Shown here: positions 44,166 to 55,119 of the stretch, in pieces | Position numbering within the stretch: position 1 is the stretch's first letter | Layout of the letters: each line of letters opens with the position of its first letter | Position numbers and translations under genes: made by a program | The notes under the pieces: generated by a model | What the model was told of the DNA's origin: nothing | What the model saw: the letters and a program-made list of their open reading frames with translations, nothing else | The model's database searches: none | NCBI GenBank assembly: GCA_047495785.1 | Contig: JBLDXI010000042.1 | Location: 1,364,001-1,428,000, forward strand | Origin: Lepidodermella squamata | Taxonomy: Eukaryota; Gastrotricha | DNA length: 64,000 bases | Direction of reading: 5' to 3'

Positions 44166-45775
44166 ATGAGAAGTTTACTAACAATTTTACTCCTAGCCTA
44201 TCTAGCTGTTGTAGCAACAGCCAGAGAAGAAAATGAGCAGCAACTTCTGGCTAGGGCTAAAATCTTGATTCGGGAAGGAGTGTTTCAGGAAAGCTACAAC
44301 ATAGCTAAACAAGCCTTTCACCAACATCAGGAAACTGTGAAGAATGGCCAGAGTCCTAGGATCAATTCCCTCGAACTTCTCAATACGATAACACAACTGG
44401 CTGGAGTCTTACAACAGCACGAGGAGTCAATTCAGTTCATCGACGAAATGCTGAAAGAGCAAAGCTTATCGGCTGGCGATCGGGATAATTTACTAAGTCG
44501 AAGGGACTTCCATGCTAGGCAAGTTGCAGTGGATATATTCAGGGTAAGGTTCAAATCTGAAGTACAAAATCTGAATTCGACTCTCGATTTCACAGACGCC
44601 AGCTGAGACTCTTGAGGTGCTGCCAGAGGACGAGAGAACAAGGCTGGCTGATAAAATTCTGCAAATCCCGGAATACAAATTGTGCCGGAAGGATGCGAAG
44701 CTGCAAAAGCTTTTCGAAGATCCAAAGTTTTTCTGTCGGTTCACCGATAGGAACCGGCACCCTCTTCTTATCTACTCACCAGCCCGCGAGGAGGTTATCA
44801 GTTACGATCCACTTATTGTAGTAATCCACGACTTGGTAAGGCAGAAGGCTATAGATCGGTTCATGGAACTGGCAAAGCCGGGCCTCAAACTGGCAGGGTT
44901 CAATTTGCTGAAAAACGGGAAGAATCACTACACTGCAGATGCATCTGTTCGTTTGAGTCGATACTCTCAGTTCGAAACTGATCTGATGCCAGATGTGACT
45001 AGGAGGGTCGGAGCGGTTTTCGGTATGGATTCCGTTACTGGAACCGAAAAGTACCAGGTACATTGAATAAACTCAGAAATATTCTGATTTTTTCAATACT
45101 TCGATGAATCTAAAAAATATCAGTGAAGTCGTTAAATTTAAATTTTTTAATTAGTATAATATTTCTCATTTTTTTAAATTAAATCAAATTAAATTAAAAT
45201 AAAAAATAATTAAAAATTTAATTTAAAAACAAAGTTAATTTCATTTAATTTTAATTTTTGAAATGTAATATAATTTTTCCAATTTTCTTGAATTTTATCA
45301 GGTGAACACGTATGAGGCGCTCGGTCACTTTTTGCCCCACTACGACAAAGTGCAGCCAAGTGTGGACGAGGAACACGGCGATCGACTCGCTACGCTACTT
45401 ATCAACTTCAAAGATGTCGAACAGGGCGGGCAAACTTTCTTCTATTTCTTGAATCTCACCTTGGAGGCTGAGAAAGGCGCCGGTATTTTCTGGTACAACA
45501 TGCAGCGAAACGAAATTATGCACGAGAAAACAAGCCACGGGGGTTGTCCGATCATTCGCGGCCATAAGGCGATAGCTAGGATGATATTTCGATTCAGAGC
45601 TCAATTTCACTATCGGAAATGCTTGCAAAATCAAACGAAACTGTTTTTCCTCGAAGAATTCGATCAGCCAGATTGGGCGAGGATGAGACCCATTGATCAC
45701 AAATACCCTGGCCAGCTTCCTTATGTTGCGCCCATCTGGCCGAGAATTGGTGGCACGACTAAGGAATACAAGTGA
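44166..45775 (+). CDS. Prolyl 4-hydroxylase alpha-like protein, gene P3, divergent (437 aa)
   Basis: Exons 44166-44543, 44596-45057 and 45302-45775 (1314 nt); the last intron is 244 bp and very AT-rich. Signal peptide LLTILLLAYLAVVATA. The TPR-like domain runs over residues about 25-110. In the oxygenase domain the conserved YGxGGHY motif is changed to TYEALGHFLPHYDK, though H-x-D survives. The distal block reads TSHGGCPIIRGHKAIARMIF: His and Lys are kept but the invariant KWVANKW is lost. It may be a specialised enzyme or a pseudo-enzyme. A four-fold gattgaa tandem follows the stop. Confidence 0.83.
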
Positions 45776-46366
45776 TTGAAGATTGAAGATTGAAGATTGA
45801 AGCCACAACTCTTTATTGGAATCCTTTCATTTCATATATACTCAGTGATATTGTTAATAAATTCCAAGAGAGACCTGTTCAAAATTCATCAATAATCACA
45901 TTTCTTCAATTCAGCCTAGTCGTCACAGATCAATTTTTTCAAGCTCTCTTTAGATTTCGTGCTATCAGAAACTTCGAGCAGAATTTTTTTGGAGGTTTTC
46001 AGACAAATGAGATTTTTCTAGTCTGCATCTCGATCCCCATTCTCGCCTGTACACTGGGTGTGTGGGAAACGTTCACACATTTTTTTCTTTGTTGAATCGA
46101 ATAATTTTTTGCGCCACAAAAAGCAACGCCAGGGCAACGGTGTTAATTACAACTTTTGGATAAAAAATTCATCAGCTATGATTGCAGGATTTCAATTTTT
46201 AAACAAAAGCTAACAATAGAAAGCCGTGAAAAACTTCATTGTGCCGTGAATGCAGCGCTGGATTCTAGGCATTAGCAAGGTGTTTGTGATCACACCTTTT
46301 ATCGGCATTCCCAAGTCTGCCTATTTAAGCAATGGCTTTAACCTGAAACTTCACTGCCCAACAATC
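45776..46366. other. Intergenic, with a heptanucleotide microsatellite
   Basis: 45772-45801 holds four tandem GATTGAA units. Further on, a tctatttaagcaat word near 46320 is TATA-like and lies about 46 bp before the chosen peptidase start. An upstream in-frame ATG at 46250 is less likely to be used. No gene. Confidence 0.5.
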
Positions 46367-48859
46367 ATGTTTTGTTCCATTTTAGCAGTTACAGCTCTAC
46401 TGAGCCTTGTTTCAGCTAAGCCGATTGATCCATCAGTTGGCGTTGGATCTTGCACAACTGCTGGCTGTGTCAAGGCAGCGGATTTTATCCTGAAAAATCT
46501 GGACCTAACCGCCGACCCATGCGACGATTTCTACCAGTTCGCCTGTGGTGGATTCTCGGAGAATACGGTTCTGAAGGAGGGTGTTATTTATAATGCTCCC
46601 ATGTCGGACATATTCGAAGATATGAAGCAGCGGGCACTTCAGGACTTTTCGAAAACCAACATCACAAGCTTCTCGAAAGCCGAACTAAAGTTCTTACAGC
46701 TCTTGCATTCTTGCACTAACGGTGACGACCGCTTCGATGACGTAGAATCCTCAATCGCCTTTCTTCGAGATGTCGTGCGCGATACCGGCGGGCTTTTCAT
46801 CAGCCACGAAGAGGTCAAGATGCCGTTGGAATACGTTCTACTATCAACCCTGATCAATGGGCAAACTGCCTTCTTCTCAGTCAGCGTCGATGTAAACCCG
46901 TCGAATGGTTCTGAATACCAGATCTATGTTGGCCCGAGGGAGACGCCCTTCTTCGGCTACACTGAAATTGTTCAAAATTTGATCGGAGACGACGAAGACA
47001 ATGCAACGCTGAACGATGCCAAGGAATTGTACGTCACTGAGATTACCAAGCTGTTCAAGATGATCATCCCAAGAAAGGACCGTTTCTCAGTTTCGGACAC
47101 CTATTTGAAGGATCTGGCCGAGTTTGAGGTCGAGCTCGCTCTGGTAAGCCTATTTGGCCTATTTGGAAACTTTTATATCATTGTTTTTATCACAGATTTC
47201 ACCTTTCAACCACGTCGATAATGGCGATAAGAAGAATGACGATGTTGAGAAGGATAACTTCGTAGAAAACACCGAGGACAAGTTCAATGAACGCTTAGAG
47301 GAACTGGAGAAAATAAATCCGAATATCAAATGGCGCAGTTTCTTCCAAGCGCTTGGCGGCATCGCCGGTGTTGATTCGCTGAATTCCCCGGACCTTCGAA
47401 TCTCGTTCCGCAGCAAGACCTACTTTGAGCAGCTTTCCCACCTAATGGAAAACACTCGCGAGAAGCTTGGCGTCGACCGAAGCAAACGCGTTTTCCAGAA
47501 TTATGCGGTTCTTACTATGATTGACGCCTACTCCTATGATATTGCTTGCGAAATAACCCAACCTTTGTACCAGCTACGCGCCGTTGCCCGGGCTGACAGA
47601 GAGCAAGACCCATTGGACGCTGAGGCGTATTGCGAGGAAACGAAATCGAGCGCACCGACATGTGACCAAGTTCTGGAGGAGCAATTTGGCGATCTGCTAA
47701 TCGCTCGTCGCTTCGTGAAGCGGTACTTCACAAAGGAAAACGTGGACTACCTCACAAATATGACTAATCTAGTGCTGGCTGAAATTCGCGATGCTCTCGA
47801 TAAGGTGACGTGGTTGGACGAGAAATCGAAAGCGGCCGTCAAGCTGAAGGCTGAGAAGATACAATTTTCAACGGGCTTCCCGTCAGACCTCTTGACCGAC
47901 GCTTTTGATAAGAAGTACGATGACTTGAGCATCCCGGGCCCTGACTTTCTGCACAACAAAAAAGCTCTCGATCAATACAACAATTTGAGAGCGTTGAGAT
48001 TGCTCAATGGTCCCGTTAACCGTCTCGAGGCTATGTACGTTTCTCTAGATGGTTTTAAGAGGACTGATGACTTTTATTCGAATTAATTTCAGCTGGCAAG
48101 GAAATAAAGTTATCGATCAAAATTCATACTACCAGCCAACACTTAATACGTTCGCGTTACAAGCTGGCTACTACGTCGCTCCCGCTTTCAACTTCGATCT
48201 TCCCAGCGCTTGGAATTGGGGATATCCCAGCGAAACTATAGGACACGGTTGGATTTATTTCTTCTTACATGCTGTTTTTATACAAAATCGTTTAACAGAG
48301 ATCATGCACGGATTCGACAGCAGTGGAGTGAACTTCAATGCTTACGGGGAGGCAAAACCGATTCTGGAAGGCGCCACTCTTGCTAAATTCAAGGAGCAGC
48401 TCAAGTGCCTGATCGACCAGTTCCAAGCTTTGCGTCCGGATTCAATTGGCTACGGCGAAGCTGTCCTTGCTGAAAACGCGGCTGACAACGCTGGGCACAA
48501 GTTCGCTTATGGAGCTTTTAAGAAAGCTTTCGGCGACGAGAGCCTCAAGAGGTACGAGGTCCCGGGCGTGCCTCTCAACAACAACCAGATCTACTTCGTG
48601 AGCGCCGCGCAATCTTTCTGCCAGGCGGTCACAGAGGAAGCGAAAGCCCAGTTGCTAGCAGATGAGCATGCTTACTCTCCTTGGAGGTAGGCGCAGATTT
48701 ACAAGGGAACCTTTTCGATTGTTTTATCGCTATTTTTTCCGCAGAGTGAACGAGGGATTGAAGAACTTTGAACCATTCGCTGAGGCTTTCAGCTGCCCAG
48801 TAGGTTCGAAGATGAATCCAGCCGGATGGAAACGCTGCGAGGTCTGGCCAATCCAATGA
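46367..48859 (+). CDS. Secreted neprilysin-like M13 metallopeptidase (757 aa)
   Basis: Exons 46367-47143, 47196-48034, 48093-48247, 48299-48686 and 48745-48859 sum to 2274 nt. ATG 46367 opens a cleavable signal peptide (MFCSILAVTALLSLVSA), so the product is soluble rather than the usual type II membrane form. N-terminal peptidase_M13_N domain: ADPCDDFYQFACGGF, then NGPVNRLE. The catalytic domain reads ETIGHEIMHGFDSSG across the 48248-48298 intron, giving the zinc-binding HExxH. ENAADNAG supplies the third zinc ligand. The C-terminus has FEPFAEAFSCPVGSKMNP and CEVW, matching the family's CxxW end. The 51-nt intron inside HExxH is a multiple of three with no stop, so its retention would give an inactive full-length protein. 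Confidence 0.88.
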
Positions 48860-49232
48860 AGTGATTCATCAATATGACAATACATGAACGTTTTTTCTTC
48901 AGAATTCTGAAGCAACTAAGCATTTTGAAGATTTCTACAAATACAAACTGAATGACTAAGAATTAGGTATATGGAAGATAAATAAAATAGTTGTTCTTTG
49001 AGTGGCTGGAACCATTATCTTAACCTTTGGCTCTTCGATAACTGGAATAAACGTGTTGGTTCCAACCAATTTTTCTAGCTGCCACGATTTGTATCCTGAA
49101 AATTCGACGACCCACCTTAATGATGAAAAAGGCACGTAAAATATCATCTGATTTTTACTCATCTTTGACATATCCAATCTCTCTCCTTTTCTACTTTTCT
49201 CTAACCTCGGAATTTACCATGCTGTCTTGGAA
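48860..49232. other. Intergenic between M13 peptidase and PAN gene
   Basis: The two genes converge. An AATAAA-like word is present at about 48980 for the plus-strand gene. No coding support. Confidence 0.45.
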
Positions 49233-49952
49233 TTAACCGCCAAAAGGCATGCCTGTGTACTTAGCCTGGTAAGCAACATAGTTTGATAGCTGATCCGGAC
49301 GAAACGGTACAGCTTGCTTGCAGTTCTCGTAAAACGAGCACACCGCTGTGCTTAAGGTTCGCACGAAATAGTGGCATCGTGTTGTAAGACTCAAGCACTG
49401 GGAAGCGCATTGCGCATCGTCTGTTACGCCGCTGATCGTTCGCACCATGGGATCAGCGCAGTAGCTTTTGGCCTGCTGGAAATAGCTCATCGGATTCCCA
49501 TCTTGAAACAAAACAACAATTATTGTGAATTTAAGGCTAATTATTGACACTAACTGTACTGATCAGCGGTACCGGTTTGCTGCCCGTTCAAAGGATGAGT
49601 TTTGTAGTTCGCCTTGTAGCCACTGAGTAAGGGTGTAGCCGCTGTTATAGGACCCTGCTGGTAACATTCGGGGAACAACTGGCACATCTGTGATTTTGAG
49701 TCGTAGTTGAAGAAGTAGCAAGTGTTCCTACCCAGACACTGCTTTGCGCAAGACTCGGCTGTTGGCTGGCTGTTTAACGCGGGAAGCGCAGTTCCTAAGC
49801 AGCGATAGCTCACTTTGCTGTACGAGCTGAGTGAGCTTGCTACAGAAGAATTTTGCATTTAAATTTGAGTTTTATAATAGCCAAGTCGACTTACTCTGCG
49901 CATTGCATAAGGATGCAAGGCCTAAAGCGACAATAACTAGCCTGAAAGCCAT
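49233..49952 (-). CDS. Secreted protein with two PAN/Apple domains (203 aa)
   Basis: Minus-strand exons 49952-49895, 49839-49555 and 49501-49233 total 612 nt. Exon 1 encodes a signal peptide (MAFRLVIVALGLASLCNA). Exon 2 encodes one PAN/Apple module (SYRCLGTALP, AESCAKQCLGRNTCYFFNYD, MCQLFPECYQ, ending SGYKANYKTHP). Exon 3 encodes a second (SYCADPMVRTISGVTDDAQC, ASQCLSLTTRCHYFVR, then YVAYQAKYTG). The cysteine layout (C, CxxxC, C, C, C) is that of Apple folds, which bind proteins or carbohydrates. Secretion is clear; partner unknown. Relatives lie at 53036-54709 and 63695-63930, all on the minus strand. Confidence 0.8.
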
Positions 49953-50989
49953 ATCAAAAAATACCGAATTCAAATGTTGATAGTCGTTAAAATGCGATGG
50001 AATAGTGAGAGTTTTCCTTATGCCCGAATATAAGGCATGAGCTATGCTTGAACACCTGGCTGCTACGCATTTACCGGCGTGAATTTGTCTTCTTTCTTAG
50101 ATGAAACTACATGCTTACTTATGAGCTTTGACAGCTGAAAGCTAAATTCTTGCCATCAACTTAAATTATGAACCCATACGGAATACCTGCTAATATTTAG
50201 CAAGTGTTCTTTTGGTAGAGATAGAGAAGCGAGCAAAAGCGAACAGCAGGTGAAAAATGCACTGAAGTTTAGAACTGCAATAATGCGTCGTATCTGCTAA
50301 ACCTTCGATGATCGTCTTGGATACATGCACGCAATGAAATACCATTGTCAGCACTAAATCTGCTCTAAATTTTATCAGACAATAATCATCCTTGGGATAC
50401 CTATCAGGTTCAGAGCAGTGTGTTTCGTAAATTTTCCGGCAACAATTGCGGATGGCTTGGGAACTTTCGCTCGAACCCATGTTTGCGAGCTAAGTAGCAC
50501 GATTTTTGATAAAAAGAAATGAAAATTGCGAATTTTTAACGCAAAAAATGCATCAAACTGGCCGACGGCAACGGTTGTATAATGGTTGTATAATGGAATG
50601 TTATGGTCTGCCACTGAGCGTGGTCCAGTGGGCAAAAATCGGAAGCCTTAGCTCATTTTCATTTCATTCAGGTTCATTGTGGTTTAAGGAATTTTGACCA
50701 AAGCAGGACAATTCTAGATGTACAGATGTAAAATAAATTCAGAAATTCAGTTTTTATAAACTTGAACCAGTTGAGTTACAATTAAGCTAGCTTTTATATT
50801 TTATACAATTTCGACTAATATAGATAAATAGAGGCCTCGTGTTGAATGGAAGAGTTGTCATCATTATTCACATTATACCTACATTGTTCACGCGCTTTTC
50901 AAATTGCATATAAGTCTAAACCAACGTAAAATCTCACAACAGTAGTTACATGACAAAGCACTTACTGATAAGTCAGGAAGCAGCAACAA
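49953..50989. other. Intergenic between divergent genes
   Basis: Lies between the minus-strand PAN gene and plus-strand P4. A 96-codon minus-strand ORF at 50480-50190 contains several cysteines but no signal peptide and no recognisable domain; left uncalled. A doubled word ggttgtataatgg occurs near 50573-50596. Confidence 0.45.
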
Positions 50990-52854
50990 ATGGCTAACCT
51001 TTTCGCAAAGTTTTTAGCCATTGTTGTTATGAGCTACACAGCCTATCGATACACAACTTATGGCAGATTTTGTGGGAAATACATTCTAACCCATCTTCAT
51101 AGACTCCCTCAACTTACGCCGCTGTTAATTGCGACAAAATTGTATGGATTGACTCGAGATCCCCACTTTGAACCTGGCGATGAGGGTATACTATTCTACA
51201 GTGGTTTGGATCAGCTATCGAATGGGCTTTATACCGAATCATCCGAAACTCTGACCAAAGCCTGGAAGGTTTACAATTTAACGAGGGAGGCGAATTTCCC
51301 GCATACAACGTCCCTTCTACTGATTCTCGACTATCTGCAATACAGCGCGTTTCAGGCACAAAGAATTGCTGAGGCGACCAGAATTTGCTATTCAGCCCTT
51401 GAAGACCCAGAGTTTACGCAAGACCGCAACTTTCGCAAGTTTTTCATCGAACGAATCCTAAACTACGAACTTATCATGTCGGATAAAAGCCCGACCGGTT
51501 CAGTAGATTTGACATCGAAAGGCATTGCCCAGGTTTTTCGACATGGGGATGAAGCCATGGCACTGGATTTATCAACTCAATTTTCAGTTCGAGCGATTTA
51601 TGCCCGGGAACTGGTTAAAACAGCCTGGCGATTGTTCAACGCGACAAAAGCTGCTGGGAGGACCCCGGAATTGAAGGAGGCTGAGATAATGGAGAAATAC
51701 ATCTATATGACGTTGTTAGCTGGAGAAGCTGATGAGGGCATGTTTTGGGTTGGGGAATATTTGAAAATCGCCGAGCTGGATGAGGATAAGAGGCTGAACT
51801 TCTTGGAAACTGTTGAAAAGTACAAAAACAACGGCATCTACACTTACTTAGAAGTAAGTCTTGTTTCATCCTATGCTCGGTTTCATTCGAGTTGAGGATT
51901 TTGAAGCCTTCATTTTGACGTCTCAAGACCTACTCAACTATTTGATCATTTTTCTAGCACCAAGGCACTAAACTCGACTCGGCGCCAATCGATGAACAGA
52001 TAGCCAGAGCGAAGCAACTCGAAAACACTGAGGCCTACGAAATGTGCCGGCCTGATGCTGAATACCGCGGTAAAGTAAAGCGCCTCTCCGAAAACCCGAA
52101 ACTCTACTGCCGTTACACAAATCGAGGCCGCCATCCTTTCCTAATCTACTCTCCAGCTAAGGAGGAAATTCTAAGCTTCGATCCTATTGCTATCATAATC
52201 CACGACCTGATAAGGCCGACGTTGGTTGAGAGATTCATTGAAGTGTCAAAACCTGGTTTGGTCAAAGCTGGAACTTTGAATCACGAAAGCGGCGCGCCGA
52301 CTGTTCACTACCAGCAAAGAAGGTCCAACCACACGTGGCTGCCTTCAGTCCACTTCCCGAACATAACTCGTCAAATCGAGGCAATTTTCGCCCTAGATCC
52401 GACTGATCACTACTCTTGCGAAGAGTATCAAGTCAATAGGTACGGAATTGGGGGCCACTACGGGGTTCATCGGGACTACATGCACCCGTCGGTGGATCAG
52501 AGACTTGGCGATCGAATCGCGACTCTTCTGATCTATTTCAATGACGTTGAAGAGGGTGGAGCGACTATTTTCAATCTGCTAGGGCTTCGCGTGGCTCCCG
52601 AGGCTGGGTCTGGCCTGTTTTGGTACAGTCTACACCGGAATGAGACATTGGATGCCAGGACAGCGCATTCGGCTTGCCCTGTTTTAAAGGGCGAGAAATG
52701 GGTGGCGAATAAATGGTTCCGGTTTCGGGGTCAACTTCATCTTAAACCGTGTGGGAAAACTTCGGGAGAGCCATTCACCTTAAAAGACTTTATCGCACCT
52801 GAATGGATCAAATATAAACCGTTAACATATCGATATCCCGGCTTTACAGGCTAA
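50990..52854 (+). CDS. Prolyl 4-hydroxylase alpha-like protein, gene P4, long N-terminus (586 aa)
   Basis: Exons 50990-51853 and 51958-52854 (1761 nt). The N-terminus is hydrophobic (FAKFLAIVVMSYTAYRY) and may be an uncleaved anchor. Two TPR-like regions follow (about 65-155 and 190-285); the second matches the single domain of P1-P3 (RAIYARELVKTAWRLFNATK). The oxygenase domain has YCRYTNRGRHPFLIYSPAKE, YGIGGHYGVHRDY with H-x-D, and TAHSACPVLKGEKWVANKW with distal His and Lys. All catalytic residues are present, so it is probably active in the ER. At 586 residues it exceeds the other three and is nearer to classical alpha subunits. It is separated from P1-P3 by the M13 and PAN genes. Confidence 0.87.
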
Positions 52855-53035
52855 AGATAGGAAATAATTGATTGATATGAGCCTTGTCTTGTTTTCTCGT
52901 CGAAAACAGCCTCAGGCCTCAGGCACCAGGGTTCAAGGTTTCCTACTCCATCGGCATGCTTTATTCTTCTTCTCAGATATAAGTTTCTCTCCCACGCTAT
53001 TTCTCAATCACTCTTCTCTTCATTGCTCATCACTC

Positions 53036-54709
53036 TCAACCTTGCTTTGGATGCAGTATGTAAGTTGCTTTGTAGGCACTGAACGTCGCAGAGGCTGGCG
53101 CAGGTTCTTGATCTAAATCGCACCTAGGATACAACGCGCAGCCTCCATTTGTTGTGTCGTGGGTGAAGAAGAAGCAACCAATGGTGAACAGGCACTGCCC
53201 GGCACAATCTTCAGCGGTTGTAACGCCACGGAGAAATTGAATCACAGTCGTGCGGCAGCCAGCGTTAACCTTGGTGTAAGATTTCAGATTGTTCACTGGC
53301 AGAAAAACATAAATGCAAATAGGTATATTATAGGATATAGAAAATGATAACAGGGCACCCAAAAGTGCGCGTAGTAGGATCCTCGAAGTAAGGGTACTTT
53401 CGGTCAAATTTTATGACCTATCGGTTCCCCTTTAGTTATGTGCGGGTTTTCCACCTCAACATTGCGAACTAAATTTTGATAAAAAATTCGAGAATCTCCA
53501 AAAATAATTAAAATAATTAATTAAATAATTTCAATGAAAAATCAAGTTCACGAGTAAAATAGGTGTCTAGTTGCCGCTATTCAGTGCTACTGTGTTATAC
53601 CCGGGTGATTGAGTATTTAAGTTTTAGGAATTTTCTTACCTGGAGCTGCAACGACCCGACTCGGATGCACCGTGTAAGTTGCTTTGTAGCCGCTGAACGT
53701 TGCCGAGGCTGGAATAGATTCCAGATCTAAATCGCATCTCGGATACAAAGCGCAGTCTCTAGTTTTCGTGTCGTGGCTAAAGAAGAAGCATCCATTGACG
53801 AAAAGGCATTGTCCAGCACAATCTTCGACGGCTGTAACGCCACGAAGAACTTGAATCACGGTTGTACGGCAGCGAGCGTTAACCTTGGTGTAAGATTTCA
53901 GATTGTTTGCTGCTTTTGAAAAAATCACAGAATCAGAAAATAAGTTTCTTCAGTGAAGAAATTCCTTGCCAATCAATGTTGAACATTATGAAATTGAAAA
54001 GCTTCTCTGCCAAAAAATGTCTCACAATTGTGCTTTTGCTTGAGGTTTTTGAGAACGCCAATGCGCTAAGAGGAAATGTTCAGATTCCCAACCCTAACCC
54101 AAGCTTTATCTCCTTTATAGGTTAGGTGCCCCCAGTTCTGTAGACCCAGTTACGCCACTGAGTTAGGGTTATGGTCCAACTTCCAACTTCGGGTTAGGGT
54201 TAGGTTAGGGTAACCCAAGCATTATCCCCCATAATTTATACGCCGTAGGAGTTAGAAAATTATTCAATTGTATACCAAGATCGGAAAAATTCCCTGGTAA
54301 TTTTTACCTGGCTGGGTTGCAACCACACGACGTGGATGTACCGTGTAAGTGGCTCTGTAGCCGCTCCACGTTGTAGAGGCTGGGAAAGGTTCTTCATAGG
54401 GGTCGCATCTCGGAAAGATACCACAGCCTTTAGATTTCGTGTCGTAGGCGAAGAAGAAGCACCCATCTGTGTAGAGGCATAGTCCAGCACATTCTTCCGC
54501 AGTTGAGAAGCCACCCAAGAACTGAATCGGAGACACAGGGCAGCGAGTGTTAACCTTGTTAAAGGAAGCCAAAGGGTTAGCTGTGAAGTGTTTCAATCAG
54601 CGTTAAATGCGGTAGAATATCGCTGGAAGTTGGACAAACTTTGTGCCTGCGTCGAAACCGAGAGAGCTACGACATACAAAGCAAAACAATGCAAGAAATT
54701 GAATAGCAT
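53036..54709 (-). CDS. Secreted protein with three PAN/Apple domains (291 aa)
   Basis: Minus-strand exons 54709-54640 (signal peptide, LHCFALYVVALSVSTQA), 54580-54308, 53912-53640 and 53295-53036, 876 nt in total. Each of the last three exons encodes one complete PAN/Apple domain. The first two are exactly 273 nt and all introns are phase 1, so the domains are exon duplicates. Shared motifs include SYTKVNARCRTTVIQ, EDCAGQCL, GCFFF, CALYPRCDL and SGYKATYTVHP. The first intron uses donor gtttgt. The large intron between the first and second domain exons (54307-53913) contains telomere-like repeats. Likely extracellular binding protein; function unknown. Confidence 0.82.
54164..54216. repeat. 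Interstitial telomere-like repeats
   Basis: ttagggttatgg at about 54164 and gggttagggttaggttaggg at about 54189-54208, with the complement aaccctaaccc near 54090. Units are TTAGGG mixed with TTAGG. It lies in an intron of the triple-PAN gene. Confidence 0.7.
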
Positions 54710-55119
54710 TTTGCCGACAGAGGCTTAAAAATTAAACAGCTATGTAGGTAAGAACGCGTCAAATGAATTCGAAAAATTGCTCTAACGAAAACAAGCACTA
54801 GTGTTTGAACATCTGTAGCATTACGAATTCTTACGACACCATCACTTATTTTTTGTCGGCGCGCGAAAATTTTCAGAATTTAAGCGATGCGTCAACGGCG
54901 GAAGCAGCTGAAAGTCAAATGAATACGTTTTTTCTTCTGTTAAATATTTCTACAATCTACAATGCTCCAGCTAAAGACAATGCTCAATGCTCATCCTTCG
55001 TCCTAACAGTATAATGAAGAAAAAAGACAATAGTGTCTCTCGATCAAGGTTAAAACTGAATTTATTACTCAAACTTAACGCGAAACAGTGGATTTGATCT
55101 TGGAAATAAATATCTGATT
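54710..55119. other. Intergenic
   Basis: AT-rich; no ORF with recognisable content. It contains the likely promoter of the minus-strand triple-PAN gene and the 3' end of the hydroxylase gene. Confidence 0.45.

Noticed and set aside
45790-46095. 101-codon ORF after P3
   Set aside because: Starts in a microsatellite, composition of random AT-rich sequence, no domain.
50190-50480. 96-codon minus-strand ORF with several cysteines
   Set aside because: No signal peptide, no recognisable fold, no paralog in the window; overlaps another ORF on the same strand.
53978-54125. Short plus-strand ORF with a signal-like start (KKCLTIVLLLEVFENANA)
   Set aside because: Lies in an intron of the triple-PAN gene beside telomere-like repeats; only about 45 codons and no support.
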